Shown here one piece after another: positions 18,195 through 28,112 of a stretch of DNA of 64,000 nucleotides. A program made the translations under genes and the position numbers. The stretch is taken from positions 248,001-312,000 of the forward strand of contig NZ_CANMQT010000002.1 of the NCBI RefSeq assembly GCF_947500065.1. The letters run 5' to 3'. Positions within the stretch are counted from its first letter, which is position 1. The number at the start of each line of letters is the position of its first letter. Under the pieces are notes generated by a model, which saw only the letters and a list, made by a program, of their open reading frames with translations, was not told the origin of the DNA and did not search any database. This DNA is from an uncultured Aquimarina sp. (GTDB lineage Bacteria; Bacteroidota; Bacteroidia; Flavobacteriales; Flavobacteriaceae).

Positions 18195-18956
18195 TTAAGT
18201 ACATTTCCATCTAAAATCTGAGATCTTAAATTTTGTATCACTTTTGAAATTATAATGCCACCATTCTGTTCTTATAATAGAAAAACCATGTTTTTCCATA
18301 ATACTTCTCAATAACTTGCGGTTAGCAATAACCTCATCTGATAATTCTTTATAGGCGTGATGTGCTTCTTTTCCAAAGTGATCAAAAGTAGTACCCATAT
18401 CTAATTGATTTCCTTGTAGATCTGTTAGTGTAATATCTACAGCAGCACCTTTATTATGAATTGATCCTCCCTTCGGATCAGCAACATAACCAGGATTAGG
18501 AAATATTTTCCACATTTTTTTCTGCACGCTATAAGGGCGATAACAATCAAATAATTTTATCCTGTACCCTTTCTTCATAAAATCTTTATTCGCATTAATT
18601 AATGCTTTTGCTACCACTCCTCTCACATAACATTTCGCACAAGAATACACCGCTTTTTTCAAAAAGTTATCTTCTGTAGCATATTTCATGTCTAAAACGA
18701 AATAGTTTGATAACTTTTCTATATCCACAAAATCATTATCATCTATTGCGTTTTGGGCAGCCTGTTTATCACCAAAACGATCTAATGAATCCTGCCATTC
18801 CCGCATGTGTTTTTCCACCTTTTCTGCACGTAACTGAATAGCTTTAGACTTCTCTAATAATGCCAAAGTTCTAGTGCTTGTCTCTGTAGCTACTGAAGTT
18901 TCCTTACAAGAAAAAAGTAAGATTAAAAATGTAATAAATAGTAATTTTTTTACCAT
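18195..18956 (-). CDS. D-alanyl-D-alanine dipeptidase, lipoprotein (VanX/DdpX-like, M15)
   Basis: Zinc peptidase of family M15D that cleaves D-Ala-D-Ala. It has 253 residues from the ATG at 18956; an ATG seven codons upstream is less likely because the lipoprotein signal MVKKLLFITFLILLFSC starts exactly here. Zinc and catalytic motifs are SIHNKGAAVDITL (His and Asp ligands) and EWWHYNF (Glu base and His ligand). Being membrane-anchored, it probably recycles or trims cell-wall peptides rather than giving vancomycin resistance; no vanA or vanH-like partner is nearby. It stands alone between longer non-coding stretches. Confidence 0.9.
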   Translation of the reverse strand: MVKKLLFITFLILLFSCKETSVATETSTRTLALLEKSKAIQLRAEKVEKHMREWQDSLDRFGDKQAAQNAIDDNDFVDIEKLSNYFVLDMKYATEDNFLKKAVYSCAKCYVRGVVAKALINANKDFMKKGYRIKLFDCYRPYSVQKKMWKIFPNPGYVADPKGGSIHNKGAAVDITLTDLQGNQLDMGTTFDHFGKEAHHAYKELSDEVIANRKLLRSIMEKHGFSIIRTEWWHYNFKSDTKFKISDFRWKCT

Positions 18957-19185
18957 ATCCCTTTCGTTTTTGATCACATTTAACAGCTTAAAAATTGCAT
19001 ACTAAAATAGCTATACGATTGATACATTTTGTAAAAAATATACCGTATAGCACTAACAATTGTAATCTATTAAAAAACGTAATCCAATATTTCCCTAATT
19101 TAAAGATACGTTGTTTTGACTTACAATTTAAAAAAAAACGTTAATTTTTAACAATTATAAAGCTAAATACATTTTCAAACAAACT

Positions 19186-20916
19186 TCAATTTTTCTTCAA
19201 AGTATTAATTACACTACCACAGGTGAGCATTTCATCTCCAAAGTAAGGGTTTCTGATTTCTTCTTCTTTGCTTAACCAAATTGCTCCTTTATTGTTATCT
19301 GCCATCGGACATTCCTGAATATAAATTGTATTTGAAAGATTATCAAAATTTTTAATTAATGCTTCTAGACTTTTATTTAGCATCACAAAATGCTCCCGTT
19401 GATCTTTTAAATCTTCTTTATTGGCTATTCCTTCTAACTTTTGGATAATTATATGAATATAATCCAATTCCGTCTTTTGTAATTCAGAAGTATGTATAGC
19501 TTTTAATCCTCTTAGCATCTGTTCCGAAAATATAGTAGCATCCGTAGCGTTACTTGCCACTAAAGCATTTTTTAAAAGAAAGTATGCTGATAAATTTGTA
19601 ACGAACTCTTTTTGAAAACTACCAGGTACATGCGTTTTCTCTCTTTTCTCCGTATTCTTAGGCTTATCTATTATCTTGTTACGTTTCATCATAGACTTTT
19701 TTCCTTGTAGTTGTGCGGCCGCATCTACTGTAAAAGTACCATCAGTAACAATTTCTTCACCATTTTCGAGACCATTCAGAATCTGATACGTATCATTATT
19801 CGCATTACCAAGAGTTACTTCTCTCATCTCAAAAACTGGCATTTCTGACTGAGCTTTTACATAAACCACTGATCGTTTCCCAGTCCAAAGCACAGCACTT
19901 TTAGGAATTGCAATACTATTATTTGGTTTGTTATTAGTCGCTGAAACAACTCCTTCTATAAACATTCCTGGTTTAAAAATTGAATTATTATTTTCCAAAA
20001 CTGCACGAACTGTAACAGTTCTCGTGGTGGTATTCAAAACTGGATCTATAAATGAAATTGCCGCATCAAAATCCTTATCAGGATATGCATTTGTTTTGAT
20101 CTTAATCTTCTGACCCTTCTTTAATAAAGAAATTTGATTTTCATAGGCATCAAAAGATGCCCAAACAGTACTAAGATTGGTGATTTTAAATAGTATTTCT
20201 CCTCTATTTATATGATTCCCTTCCTCCACCATTTTTTCCGAAACAACTCCTGATACCTGTGCATGCAGAGGAAAAGTTTCTTTGGTTTCACCTGAGGATT
20301 CTATCTGATTGATTTGATCATCTGAAAGTTTTCTTAGTTTTAGCTTGTTTCGAACTGCTTTATATAAAGCGGGCTGCGTTTTTTTAAGTCCCGCAGCTGT
20401 CAATAACTCTTGCTGTGCTGCAACCAATTCCGGAGAATAGATAATTGCAATCTTTTGTCCTTTATACACCTTTTCTCCTACTGAGTTTACTAAAAGTTTT
20501 TCGATACGTCCCGAAAAATGAGTTACTTGAACCGCACTTGTATTTTTATTTTCTTTAATCTTACCTGATAGTTTCAACTCTTGAGAATCAACATCTGTTC
20601 TGCCCACAATTGATGTTTGAATATTAGCTAACGCCAAAGCATTTTCGGTCATCCTAAACTGATCTGTACTTAGCCCTTGTTCGTTAGTTTCAGTAGGTAT
20701 TAAATCCATACCACATATTGGGCAATCTCCTGGTTCTGACTGCATAATATGTGGATGCATCGAACACGTCCATATTTGATTAGAAACTTCCTCAGTATGA
20801 TCGTGTGCAACTGAAGATTCTTTGCTAGTGTTTCCTCCAAAAATAAAATATCCTATAAGCAATCCTGTCAATAATGCTACTCCGGTATAAACAACGTTCT
20901 TCTTCATCTTACTCAT
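19186..20916 (-). CDS. cusB: CusB-type RND efflux adaptor with metal-binding ends
   Basis: Periplasmic adaptor joining the CusA-like pump to the TolC-like channel for copper or silver export. It has 576 residues. An N-terminal anchor helix (about 8-28) is followed by a heavy-metal-binding motif (CSMHPHIMQSEPGDCPICGM, about 51-70), then barrel-sandwich and beta-barrel domains (about 110-400). A C-terminal DUF3347 domain (about 430-576) carries CPMADNNKGAIWLS and NPYFGDEMLTCG, a Cys/Met-rich putative copper site. The same domain exists as a separate lipoprotein three genes upstream. It is the last gene of the operon, with its start overlapping the PepSY gene end by 4 bases. Confidence 0.92.
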   Translation of the reverse strand: MSKMKKNVVYTGVALLTGLLIGYFIFGGNTSKESSVAHDHTEEVSNQIWTCSMHPHIMQSEPGDCPICGMDLIPTETNEQGLSTDQFRMTENALALANIQTSIVGRTDVDSQELKLSGKIKENKNTSAVQVTHFSGRIEKLLVNSVGEKVYKGQKIAIIYSPELVAAQQELLTAAGLKKTQPALYKAVRNKLKLRKLSDDQINQIESSGETKETFPLHAQVSGVVSEKMVEEGNHINRGEILFKITNLSTVWASFDAYENQISLLKKGQKIKIKTNAYPDKDFDAAISFIDPVLNTTTRTVTVRAVLENNNSIFKPGMFIEGVVSATNNKPNNSIAIPKSAVLWTGKRSVVYVKAQSEMPVFEMREVTLGNANNDTYQILNGLENGEEIVTDGTFTVDAAAQLQGKKSMMKRNKIIDKPKNTEKREKTHVPGSFQKEFVTNLSAYFLLKNALVASNATDATIFSEQMLRGLKAIHTSELQKTELDYIHIIIQKLEGIANKEDLKDQREHFVMLNKSLEALIKNFDNLSNTIYIQECPMADNNKGAIWLSKEEEIRNPYFGDEMLTCGSVINTLKKN

Positions 20917-21611
20917 CTTTTGAAAATTTTTCTAAGTGTTGGTGAGGAGATATACCAAAGTACAAAACCACTAAGCACTGTTATTAATCCTAGCAAGGAG
21001 AAAACTCTTAATACAATCGTATTAAAGTTATCCCTTCCTTCATAATCCATAGTATGCGTCATCCATAGAAAATCAAACCATCTCCAAGATTGATGACGTA
21101 CTCTCTGAAATGATCCATCTAATGCTGAAACATATGCCTTTATATTTTCTGGATGATCATAACTAATTACATAAGCAGGCAAAGGTCTTCCCCTATATTC
21201 ATGATGCTTTCCTACTTCGGTTATAAAATCTATCGACTTTACTTTTAGACTTCCTATGAGATATTCCGAAGCTACTTTCAATGCATCTTCTTTAGATATC
21301 TTCTCTTTTATATTTCCCAATTGCGCATGTATTAGCACACTGTCATTAATCCAATAGTAAGGTTCGCTAGCTATAGTTTTCAATTCTAATGATGAAATAG
21401 GATATTCATATGAAAAAGCATCTAACTTCAATAAATTATTATGACTTATTGGTTGTACTTCTTTCTTAAATTGATCTCCATGTATTTCATCAATATCAGT
21501 CCAACTAAAATATAATCCGCTAATAGTCCACATCAAAAATTGTATTCCTAAAAAAATACCAAGATATCGATGTGATTTTCTAATAATTATTGCGGTTTTT
21601 CTTTTAACCAT
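20913..21611 (-). CDS. PepSY-domain inner-membrane protein of the copper operon
   Basis: A 232-residue protein with one N-terminal helix (about 15-33, YLGIFLGIQFLMWTISGLYFSW) and one near the C-terminus (about 198-220), flanking a periplasmic PepSY-like region (YPISSLELKTIASEPYYWIN and IDFITEVGKHHEYRGRPLPAYV). PepSY membrane proteins are frequent beside metal-uptake and redox genes in Bacteroidota. Here the position between the HMA-MauE gene and cusB suggests a role in copper handling or membrane electron transfer. The stop overlaps the cusB start by 4 bases, so translation is probably coupled. Confidence 0.85.
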   Translation of the reverse strand: MVKRKTAIIIRKSHRYLGIFLGIQFLMWTISGLYFSWTDIDEIHGDQFKKEVQPISHNNLLKLDAFSYEYPISSLELKTIASEPYYWINDSVLIHAQLGNIKEKISKEDALKVASEYLIGSLKVKSIDFITEVGKHHEYRGRPLPAYVISYDHPENIKAYVSALDGSFQRVRHQSWRWFDFLWMTHTMDYEGRDNFNTIVLRVFSLLGLITVLSGFVLWYISSPTLRKIFKR

Positions 21612-21626
21612 TATCGTATATTTTTC

Positions 21627-22355
21627 TTAAGAATATATCTTCATTAACATCCATATCGCCATTACTAACATGATTGTATTCTCTATAAAAGTAGCCTTGG
21701 TCATTGGTAATTTTAAGGCTGTCCCTAAACAAGCACATTGAATACTTTTTTTATCAACTAGTACTTTGGTTACACCAATGGTTGTTATCCCTAAAACAAT
21801 AATAGTTACACCCAAAGCAATGGTAATCTTAAATCGCATTAAAAACATAAGCCCTAATCCTACTTCAATAAAAGGATACGTCCAACCATAAATTGGCAAT
21901 ACTTTTGCCAAAGGATCATACATCCTGAAAGATTGGGAAAAACCTTGCAGGTCGAGAAGTTTGAAAAAGCTAAATACTACATAAAATAACCCCATAAAAT
22001 CCAACATAAAGTCATCAATTCGCCAAGGGTTATGATTAAGCAAAACCGTAGCGATCGTTATATATCCAAAAATCAGGAAAAGTGGAAACAATTGCTGTAA
22101 CTCACTTTTCTCTTTTGTGAAATTATCATTAACTGCAGAGAGTGTACTATCATCTTTTTCTGTAATAGTATATTTATCTGGTACTGCTTTTTTGAAAACA
22201 TCAATATCCAACTGTTTTTTAAGCGTAATGACAGCCTCTTTGTTTTCAAGATTTACTTCAGCTTTTATAACTTCAGGAATTGCATTCAGTATATTTTCTA
22301 CACCAGATCTGCATCCTTCGCAAGTCATTCCTTCTATATAATATTTCTTTTTCAT
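21627..22355 (-). CDS. Heavy-metal-associated domain fused to MauE/DoxX-like membrane domain
   Basis: A 242-residue fusion. Residues 1-65 form a ferredoxin-like HMA domain with the metal motif GMTCEGC (Cys 11 and Cys 14). Residues about 95-240 make four or five transmembrane helices of the MauE/DoxX type, including a CACLG motif near residue 210. A soluble copper-chaperone domain tethered to a membrane thiol protein could deliver or reduce metal at the inner membrane; this role is inference. The start overlaps the DUF3347 lipoprotein stop by 4 bases and PepSY follows after 15 bases. Confidence 0.87.
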   Translation of the reverse strand: MKKKYYIEGMTCEGCRSGVENILNAIPEVIKAEVNLENKEAVITLKKQLDIDVFKKAVPDKYTITEKDDSTLSAVNDNFTKEKSELQQLFPLFLIFGYITIATVLLNHNPWRIDDFMLDFMGLFYVVFSFFKLLDLQGFSQSFRMYDPLAKVLPIYGWTYPFIEVGLGLMFLMRFKITIALGVTIIVLGITTIGVTKVLVDKKSIQCACLGTALKLPMTKATFIENTIMLVMAIWMLMKIYS

Positions 22356-22915
22356 TTTATTGTTTGATTCACACTACCGCATTTCAACATTTTATCTCCA
22401 TAGTATGGATTACGGACTTCTTTAGAATCAGATAACCAATATCCTCCATTACCATCAAAAGCCATTGGACAGAATTGTTTATATACTTCTCCAGAAGTAA
22501 TATCGGCAGTACTAATTAGTTTTTCGGTTTCTGCAGTAAGCGTTACAAAAAAGTCTCTTTGCTTTTTAACTTCTTTTGTAAGTGAAATTAATTTTGCTGT
22601 AGCCTTTAATTGTTTATTTTCCTGTGAGTCTATAAGTAAATCATCCAATTTTTTTGCCTCCTGTCGTACTACTTCATAATTCGAATTTACAAGACCTCTT
22701 TTTACCATTAGATATTGATTATATATTTTATCAATAGTTTCATCTGTAAAAACGACTTCACTTCTAGAATCTGTAACATTAAGGTCAACATCACTGGCAA
22801 TAATTACCTCTTCCTTAACAGGAACTTTCTTTACTGGTTCTTTTTTATCTTTCCCGCAAGATAGTATTGACAAGGTTACTATGGCAACGATAATTTTTAA
22901 AGCTATTTTATTCAT
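22352..22915 (-). CDS. DUF3347 lipoprotein, putative copper-binding protein
   Basis: A 187-residue lipoprotein with signal and lipobox MNKIALKIIVAIVTLSILSC. The mature part is a DUF3347 domain ending in CPMAFDGNGGYWLSDSK and NPYYGDKMLKCGSV, nearly the same Cys/Met/Tyr pattern as the CusB tail. Two DUF3347 copies in one operon suggest that one acts as a soluble or membrane-tethered periplasmic metal carrier and the other as the pump's docking copy. It starts 40 bases after the TolC-like gene. Confidence 0.87.
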   Translation of the reverse strand: MNKIALKIIVAIVTLSILSCGKDKKEPVKKVPVKEEVIIASDVDLNVTDSRSEVVFTDETIDKIYNQYLMVKRGLVNSNYEVVRQEAKKLDDLLIDSQENKQLKATAKLISLTKEVKKQRDFFVTLTAETEKLISTADITSGEVYKQFCPMAFDGNGGYWLSDSKEVRNPYYGDKMLKCGSVNQTIK

Positions 22916-22955
22916 TTTTCTTTATTTTTTAAGGAATTATACTTTTCAATATTTA

Positions 22956-24185
22956 TTAACGCAAATAATTAAGAACAGCAGTTTGCTTAAAATACATGGC
23001 AATTGCTTCAATTTTTTTATTCTCAAAAGCTAATAACATTTGTTGAATATCTAAAATATCTTCAAAATTCAACTGAGCCGTTTGATAACCAGATAATAGT
23101 ATCTTTTCTGCTTGTTTTGCTTGTTCTATATTTTTTTGTTGTGTATTATAATTAATTCGAGCTGTAATTCTATTATTTATTGCTTCCTCCATAAGGTTTT
23201 CTAGGTTATTCTGCGATGCTTCTCTTTTCTGAAACATTTCTTCTTTTTGCAATTCATATTGCTTAGAACGAGATTTATATTTTTTAGAAAAAAGAGGAAT
23301 TGAAAGAGAAACCATTGGCATAATGATATCTTTACCATTATCCGAAAAACTAATGTTTGGACGTTCTTGAACAATTACATAATCTAACCCCACACCTATT
23401 GAAGGTAATGCCTCTTTTGCATTAGTTTTTTCCTTTTTTTCTATAAGGTCGTTTAGCGTATCATATGTAATTAGTTCTGGATGATAAATAATCTCATCTA
23501 ACATCATGGTTGGCTCTTCTTCCGGAATAAATAAATTATCCGGAACAACCAAAGGATCGAAGCCATCTCTATGTAATAACTGATTTAAAGCAGTTTCTGT
23601 GGTAAGAATTTCACCTTTTAGAATTTCTTTTTGATTTTGAAGATTGTTTTTTGCAATATTCAATTTTAAAACATCTACTGCAGAAGCTCTATTATTTTCT
23701 ACTTCTTTAAGTGCAATTTCAGTATACGTATCAAGCAACTTGTCTTGTTCAGATAATACATTCTGTGCCGCTTTAAGCTCGTATAATTTATAATAGGTTT
23801 GTTCAACTTGTAGCGTGATTTTTCTTCTCGCGATCTCTAATTTATTCTTATACACTTCACTCTCTGTAGAAGCGGTTTCTTTTCTTGCTTTGATCGTTCC
23901 AAACCACGGAATATCCTGTTGGGCTGTAAACTTAGCTTTTTGTGCACCGGTTCTAGTTTCAGGTTCACTAATGAAATATCCCGTTGCGATTTTAGTATTG
24001 GGTAAACTTCCGGTTTCGTTTACTTTTTCTAAGCTTACATCAAAAGCATTTTGATACGCTTTAAGCTCTGGATTGTTTTCATTTGCTTCCTTTATATATT
24101 CCTGCAGTGTTTGTCCGTTTGAAAAAAAAGAAAAGAAAAAAAGAATAAAGAATAAGTTCTTTCTTATTCCTGATTGTAACTTCAT
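22956..24185 (-). CDS. TolC-family outer-membrane efflux channel (CusC-like)
   Basis: Outer-membrane channel of the tripartite heavy-metal pump, about 409 residues from the ATG at 24185. ATGs at 24206 and 24218 are also in frame, but the one at 24185 directly precedes a normal signal peptide (GIRKNLFFILFFFSFFSNGQ). The mature protein shows the internal twofold repeat of long coiled-coil helices typical of the family (YKNKLEIARRKITLQVEQTY in the first half, NRITARINYNTQQKNIEQAK in the second). It follows the CusA gene directly; starting at 24218 would leave only one base between them. Confidence 0.9.
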   Translation of the reverse strand: MKLQSGIRKNLFFILFFFSFFSNGQTLQEYIKEANENNPELKAYQNAFDVSLEKVNETGSLPNTKIATGYFISEPETRTGAQKAKFTAQQDIPWFGTIKARKETASTESEVYKNKLEIARRKITLQVEQTYYKLYELKAAQNVLSEQDKLLDTYTEIALKEVENNRASAVDVLKLNIAKNNLQNQKEILKGEILTTETALNQLLHRDGFDPLVVPDNLFIPEEEPTMMLDEIIYHPELITYDTLNDLIEKKEKTNAKEALPSIGVGLDYVIVQERPNISFSDNGKDIIMPMVSLSIPLFSKKYKSRSKQYELQKEEMFQKREASQNNLENLMEEAINNRITARINYNTQQKNIEQAKQAEKILLSGYQTAQLNFEDILDIQQMLLAFENKKIEAIAMYFKQTAVLNYLR

Positions 24186-24219
24186 AAAATTTTCAAACCA
24201 AATCATACTTCTTTCCATA

Positions 24220-27200
24220 TTACAGTATATTTTCTTTATAATTTTCTGCCTTCTTTTTTAATAAAATCTCTTCTCTCCAACTAAATAATACAGGTACCAC
24301 AAATAGGGTTATTAAAGCAATCAACATCCCTCCAAAACTAGGTATTGCCATTGGTATCATAATATCGCTTCCTCTTCCTGTTGATGTTAATATAGGTAAT
24401 AATGCCAGAATGGTAGTTGCAGTAGTCATTAGACAAGGACGTATTCTTTTTACACCTGCTTCTACTACAGAAGTTCTGATATCTCTTAATGTTTTTGGTT
24501 TATTTCTTTTAAAACTTTGTGTCAAATAGGTTGCCATAACGACTCCATCATCTGTAGCTATTCCGAATAAGGCTATGAACCCTACCCAAACGGCTACACT
24601 TAAGTTAATAGTATCCATTTGGAATAAACCTCTCAAATTCTCACCAAAGAAATCAATATTTAAAAACCAATCTTGACCATACAACCAAATCATTAAAAAC
24701 CCTCCACTAAAAGCTATTGCAATTCCTGTAAAAACCATAAGTGATGTTGTCACAGATTTAAACTGAAAATACAATATCAAAAAGATACTAAGTAGGGCCA
24801 AAGGTATCACAAAAGAGAGTGTTTTCTCTGCTCGTACCTGATTTTCATAAGTTCCAGTAAATTGATAATTAATTCCTTTTGGGACCATTAATTCTCCGCT
24901 ATCTATTTTCTGTTTTATTAACTTCTGCGCATCTTCAATCACATTCACTTCGGCATATTTGTCTAATTTATCAAACAATACATACCCTATAAGAAATGTA
25001 TCCTCGCTTTTTATCACTTGCGGCCCTTGCTCATATCTGATAGTTACCAACTCGCTTAGAGGAATTGGGTTTCCTTTTGCAACGGGAATATAAATATTCT
25101 TTATAGCATCTGGGTTAGAACGTAATTCTCGAGGGTATCGCACTCTAATACCATAACGCTCTCTTCCTTTTACCGTTTCTGTTAACATCATCCCTCCTAA
25201 AGCAACCTCTAATACCTGTTGAACTTTTTCGATAGAAACTCCATAACGCGCGATTCGCTCACGATCTATATCAATAAGTAAATATGGTTTACCTACAATT
25301 CTATCTGCAAAAACAGCTTCAGTTTTAACTCCATCCACTTGTTTTAAAATATCTTCTAATTGAATTCCGAAAGCTTCAATAGATTTTAGGTCTTGCCCTT
25401 TTACTTTAATCCCCATCGGTGCTCGCATTCCAGTTTGAAGCATAATTAGCCTAGTTTCGATAGGTTGTAATTTTGGAGCAGATGTCACTCCTGGAAGTTT
25501 AGTCACCTTTATAATTTCATTCCAGATATCATCCGGAGATTTAATGTGTGGTCGCCAGTTTCTATAATATTCTCCATCCTTATCAGGAATTAGCTCTTTT
25601 GCTGTCACATCAGGTCTCATCATAATGTTTTCACTTAACAATCCTTCATCTTTCCTAACTTCGCTTGAACTATCCTTATTGTTACGATTAGATACGAAAC
25701 TTCCATTCTTAAGTTCAAATAAACCTTTGTCATTTACTCTGAAACGTTGACGTTCGCCTTTGTCATTTAAAACATATTCTGACTTATAAAGTATTATATT
25801 TTCATACATAGATAATGGAGCAGGATCCAATGCTGATTCTGTTCTTCCAGCTTTACCCACCACAGTTTCTACTTCCGGAATTGTTGCAACGGCCATATCT
25901 AACTGTTGCAGCACACGTTTATTTTCCTCCACTCCAGCATGCGGCAATGAGGTAGGCATTAATAGGAATGAACCTTCATTAAGAGATGGCATAAATTCTT
26001 TTCCTATGTTTTTAAAAATAAATACCCCGCAAATTACCATACCAATTGGTAATGACATAAATAACAATTTATGATCAAGTGTCCAATTCAGTATCCTCAC
26101 ATAGTAGCTTTGGAACAAAGAAAACACTCCTAACAACCCAAAACATATACCTCCAACAAAGATCAAGTTCCAAAAAACACTTTTATCCATACCCAAAGGT
26201 CTCCAATACTCTGCGAGCAGAAAAACAATGGTTATAGTAGAAATAATAACACGAACCAGATTAGCCTTCTTCTCTACGAGCTTATCCATAAGTTGTAAAA
26301 TTCTGACAACACCAAATGCTATAAGAATAAGGCCTAATAAAGTACCATAAAAAATTGCTATTGCCCCAGCTATTATGAGAGCTACATTAATCGCATAACT
26401 TATTGTTTTTTTGATAGATCGTTTTCTAAACAAATATGCTGCAAAAGGAGGAATCAAAAACAGTGCTATAATTATGGATGCAGTAAGTGCCATAGTTTTT
26501 GTAAATGCCAATGGACGAAAAAGCTTTCCTTCTGCTCCTATCATCGTAAAAACTGGAATAAAACTTATGATGGTCGTTAAAACTGCTGTTAATATGGCTC
26601 CTGAAACTTCAGTAGTAGCATTATAAACAACCGTATTTACCGGCAAACCTTCTTTATCTTCATCAAGATGTCGTATGATGTTTTCTGAAAGTATGACACC
26701 TACATCTACCATTGTACCGATAGCGATGGCAATCCCTGATAATGCAACTATATTAGCTTCTACATTAAAAATTTTCATTGCAATAAAAACCATTAAAACT
26801 GCTACTGGTAACAAACCAGAAATTAAAACAGAAGCTCTAAGGTTAAAAACCATCATAATAATTACTAAAACAGTAATTAATATCTCTAAAGTCAATGCTT
26901 CTTTTAGCGTCCCTAAAGTTTCCTGAATTAACTCAGTCCTATCATAAAAAGGGACAATAGTCAACTGAGAAACACGTCCGTCTTTAAGCACTTTAGAAGG
27001 TAATCCTGAACTTAATTCTTGTATCTTATCTTTTACATTATTAATAACTTCCAAAGGGTTTGCTCCATATCGAGATACCACAACACCGCCTACAACCTCT
27101 GCTCCTTCCTTATCCAAAATCCCGCGCCTGGCAGACGGCCCCAAAGAAACTTTGGCTATATCTTTTATTCTAATTGCAGTATAATTCTCAGCACTTACGA

Positions 27201-27993
27201 CAGCATTTTCTATATCCGCAATTGATGCAACATATCCCAAACCACGAACCAGATATTCTGCCTGATTAATCTCCAAAGTTTGAGCTCCAATATCACGATT
27301 GCTTTCTTTTACCGCCTTCACAACCTGATGCAATCCAATATTATATTGCTTCATTAATTCAGGATTCACATCCACCTGATATTCCTGAACATATCCTCCT
27401 ATAGATGCTACCTCAGAAACTCCATTAGCCGCTGACAATCCGTATTTAACATAGTAGTCCTGAATTCTTCTTAATTCCTGCAAGTCCCAACCACCTGTTA
27501 CATTTCCGCTATTATCACGCCCTTCTAATGTATACCAAAATATTTGCCCTAATCCTGTAGCATCAGGACCTAAAGATGGACTCACTCCATTAGGTAACAA
27601 TCCATCAGACAAAGAATTTAGCTTTTCTAAAATTCGGCTACGACTCCAATAAAACTCTATACCTTCTTCGAATATAATGTAGATACTAGAAAATCCAAAC
27701 ATGGAAGAACTACGAATAGTTTTCACACCTGGCACTCCTAATAAAGAAGTAGTTAAAGGGTACGTAATTTGATCTTCTATATCCTGAGGAGATTTTCCTG
27801 CCCATTTTGTAAAAACAATCTGCTGGTTCTCTCCAATATCAGGAATTGCGTCTACAGCCACTGGATCACTAGGTAAGAAACCTACCGCTGATTGAAAAGG
27901 CGAATGAATCAGACCCCAGCCAACTAAAATTAATAACAGTAAGACTGCTATAAGTTTATTTTCTATTAAAAATTTAATGCTTTTATTTAGCAT
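24220..27993 (-). CDS. cusA: CusA/CzcA-family heavy-metal RND efflux pump
   Basis: Proton-driven inner-membrane pump, 1257 residues from the ATG at 27993 (LNKSIKFLIENKLIAVLLLL). An ATG 15 codons upstream at 28038 is an alternative. RND hallmarks are the first helix, PDIGENQQIV, the helix-4 stretch GIAIAIGTMVDVGVILSENI with its proton-relay acids, and the C-terminal FGIATDDGVVMATYL. It is about 200 residues longer than E. coli CusA. The extra length is in a membrane-inserted block near 520-650 and a polar insertion near 755-830, which I believe is usual for Bacteroidota. With TolC, CusB and metal-binding partners around it, copper or silver is the likely substrate. Confidence 0.94.
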   Translation of the reverse strand: MLNKSIKFLIENKLIAVLLLLILVGWGLIHSPFQSAVGFLPSDPVAVDAIPDIGENQQIVFTKWAGKSPQDIEDQITYPLTTSLLGVPGVKTIRSSSMFGFSSIYIIFEEGIEFYWSRSRILEKLNSLSDGLLPNGVSPSLGPDATGLGQIFWYTLEGRDNSGNVTGGWDLQELRRIQDYYVKYGLSAANGVSEVASIGGYVQEYQVDVNPELMKQYNIGLHQVVKAVKESNRDIGAQTLEINQAEYLVRGLGYVASIADIENAVVSAENYTAIRIKDIAKVSLGPSARRGILDKEGAEVVGGVVVSRYGANPLEVINNVKDKIQELSSGLPSKVLKDGRVSQLTIVPFYDRTELIQETLGTLKEALTLEILITVLVIIMMVFNLRASVLISGLLPVAVLMVFIAMKIFNVEANIVALSGIAIAIGTMVDVGVILSENIIRHLDEDKEGLPVNTVVYNATTEVSGAILTAVLTTIISFIPVFTMIGAEGKLFRPLAFTKTMALTASIIIALFLIPPFAAYLFRKRSIKKTISYAINVALIIAGAIAIFYGTLLGLILIAFGVVRILQLMDKLVEKKANLVRVIISTITIVFLLAEYWRPLGMDKSVFWNLIFVGGICFGLLGVFSLFQSYYVRILNWTLDHKLLFMSLPIGMVICGVFIFKNIGKEFMPSLNEGSFLLMPTSLPHAGVEENKRVLQQLDMAVATIPEVETVVGKAGRTESALDPAPLSMYENIILYKSEYVLNDKGERQRFRVNDKGLFELKNGSFVSNRNNKDSSSEVRKDEGLLSENIMMRPDVTAKELIPDKDGEYYRNWRPHIKSPDDIWNEIIKVTKLPGVTSAPKLQPIETRLIMLQTGMRAPMGIKVKGQDLKSIEAFGIQLEDILKQVDGVKTEAVFADRIVGKPYLLIDIDRERIARYGVSIEKVQQVLEVALGGMMLTETVKGRERYGIRVRYPRELRSNPDAIKNIYIPVAKGNPIPLSELVTIRYEQGPQVIKSEDTFLIGYVLFDKLDKYAEVNVIEDAQKLIKQKIDSGELMVPKGINYQFTGTYENQVRAEKTLSFVIPLALLSIFLILYFQFKSVTTSLMVFTGIAIAFSGGFLMIWLYGQDWFLNIDFFGENLRGLFQMDTINLSVAVWVGFIALFGIATDDGVVMATYLTQSFKRNKPKTLRDIRTSVVEAGVKRIRPCLMTTATTILALLPILTSTGRGSDIMIPMAIPSFGGMLIALITLFVVPVLFSWREEILLKKKAENYKENIL

Positions 27994-28112
27994 AGATATA
28001 TTATTTAGCCTATTATTAATTAAAGTCAATAGATTCATAATAACAAAACCTATGACTATTTTGACAACAATAGCTTAGCACTACTTTTGTCAAACAATAA
28101 CAATAGTCTAAA

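Noticed and set aside
18195-18956. VanX-like dipeptidase as part of a vancomycin-resistance cluster
   Set aside because: No ligase, dehydrogenase or two-component genes are nearby, and the enzyme is a lipoprotein, so a cell-wall recycling role is more likely.
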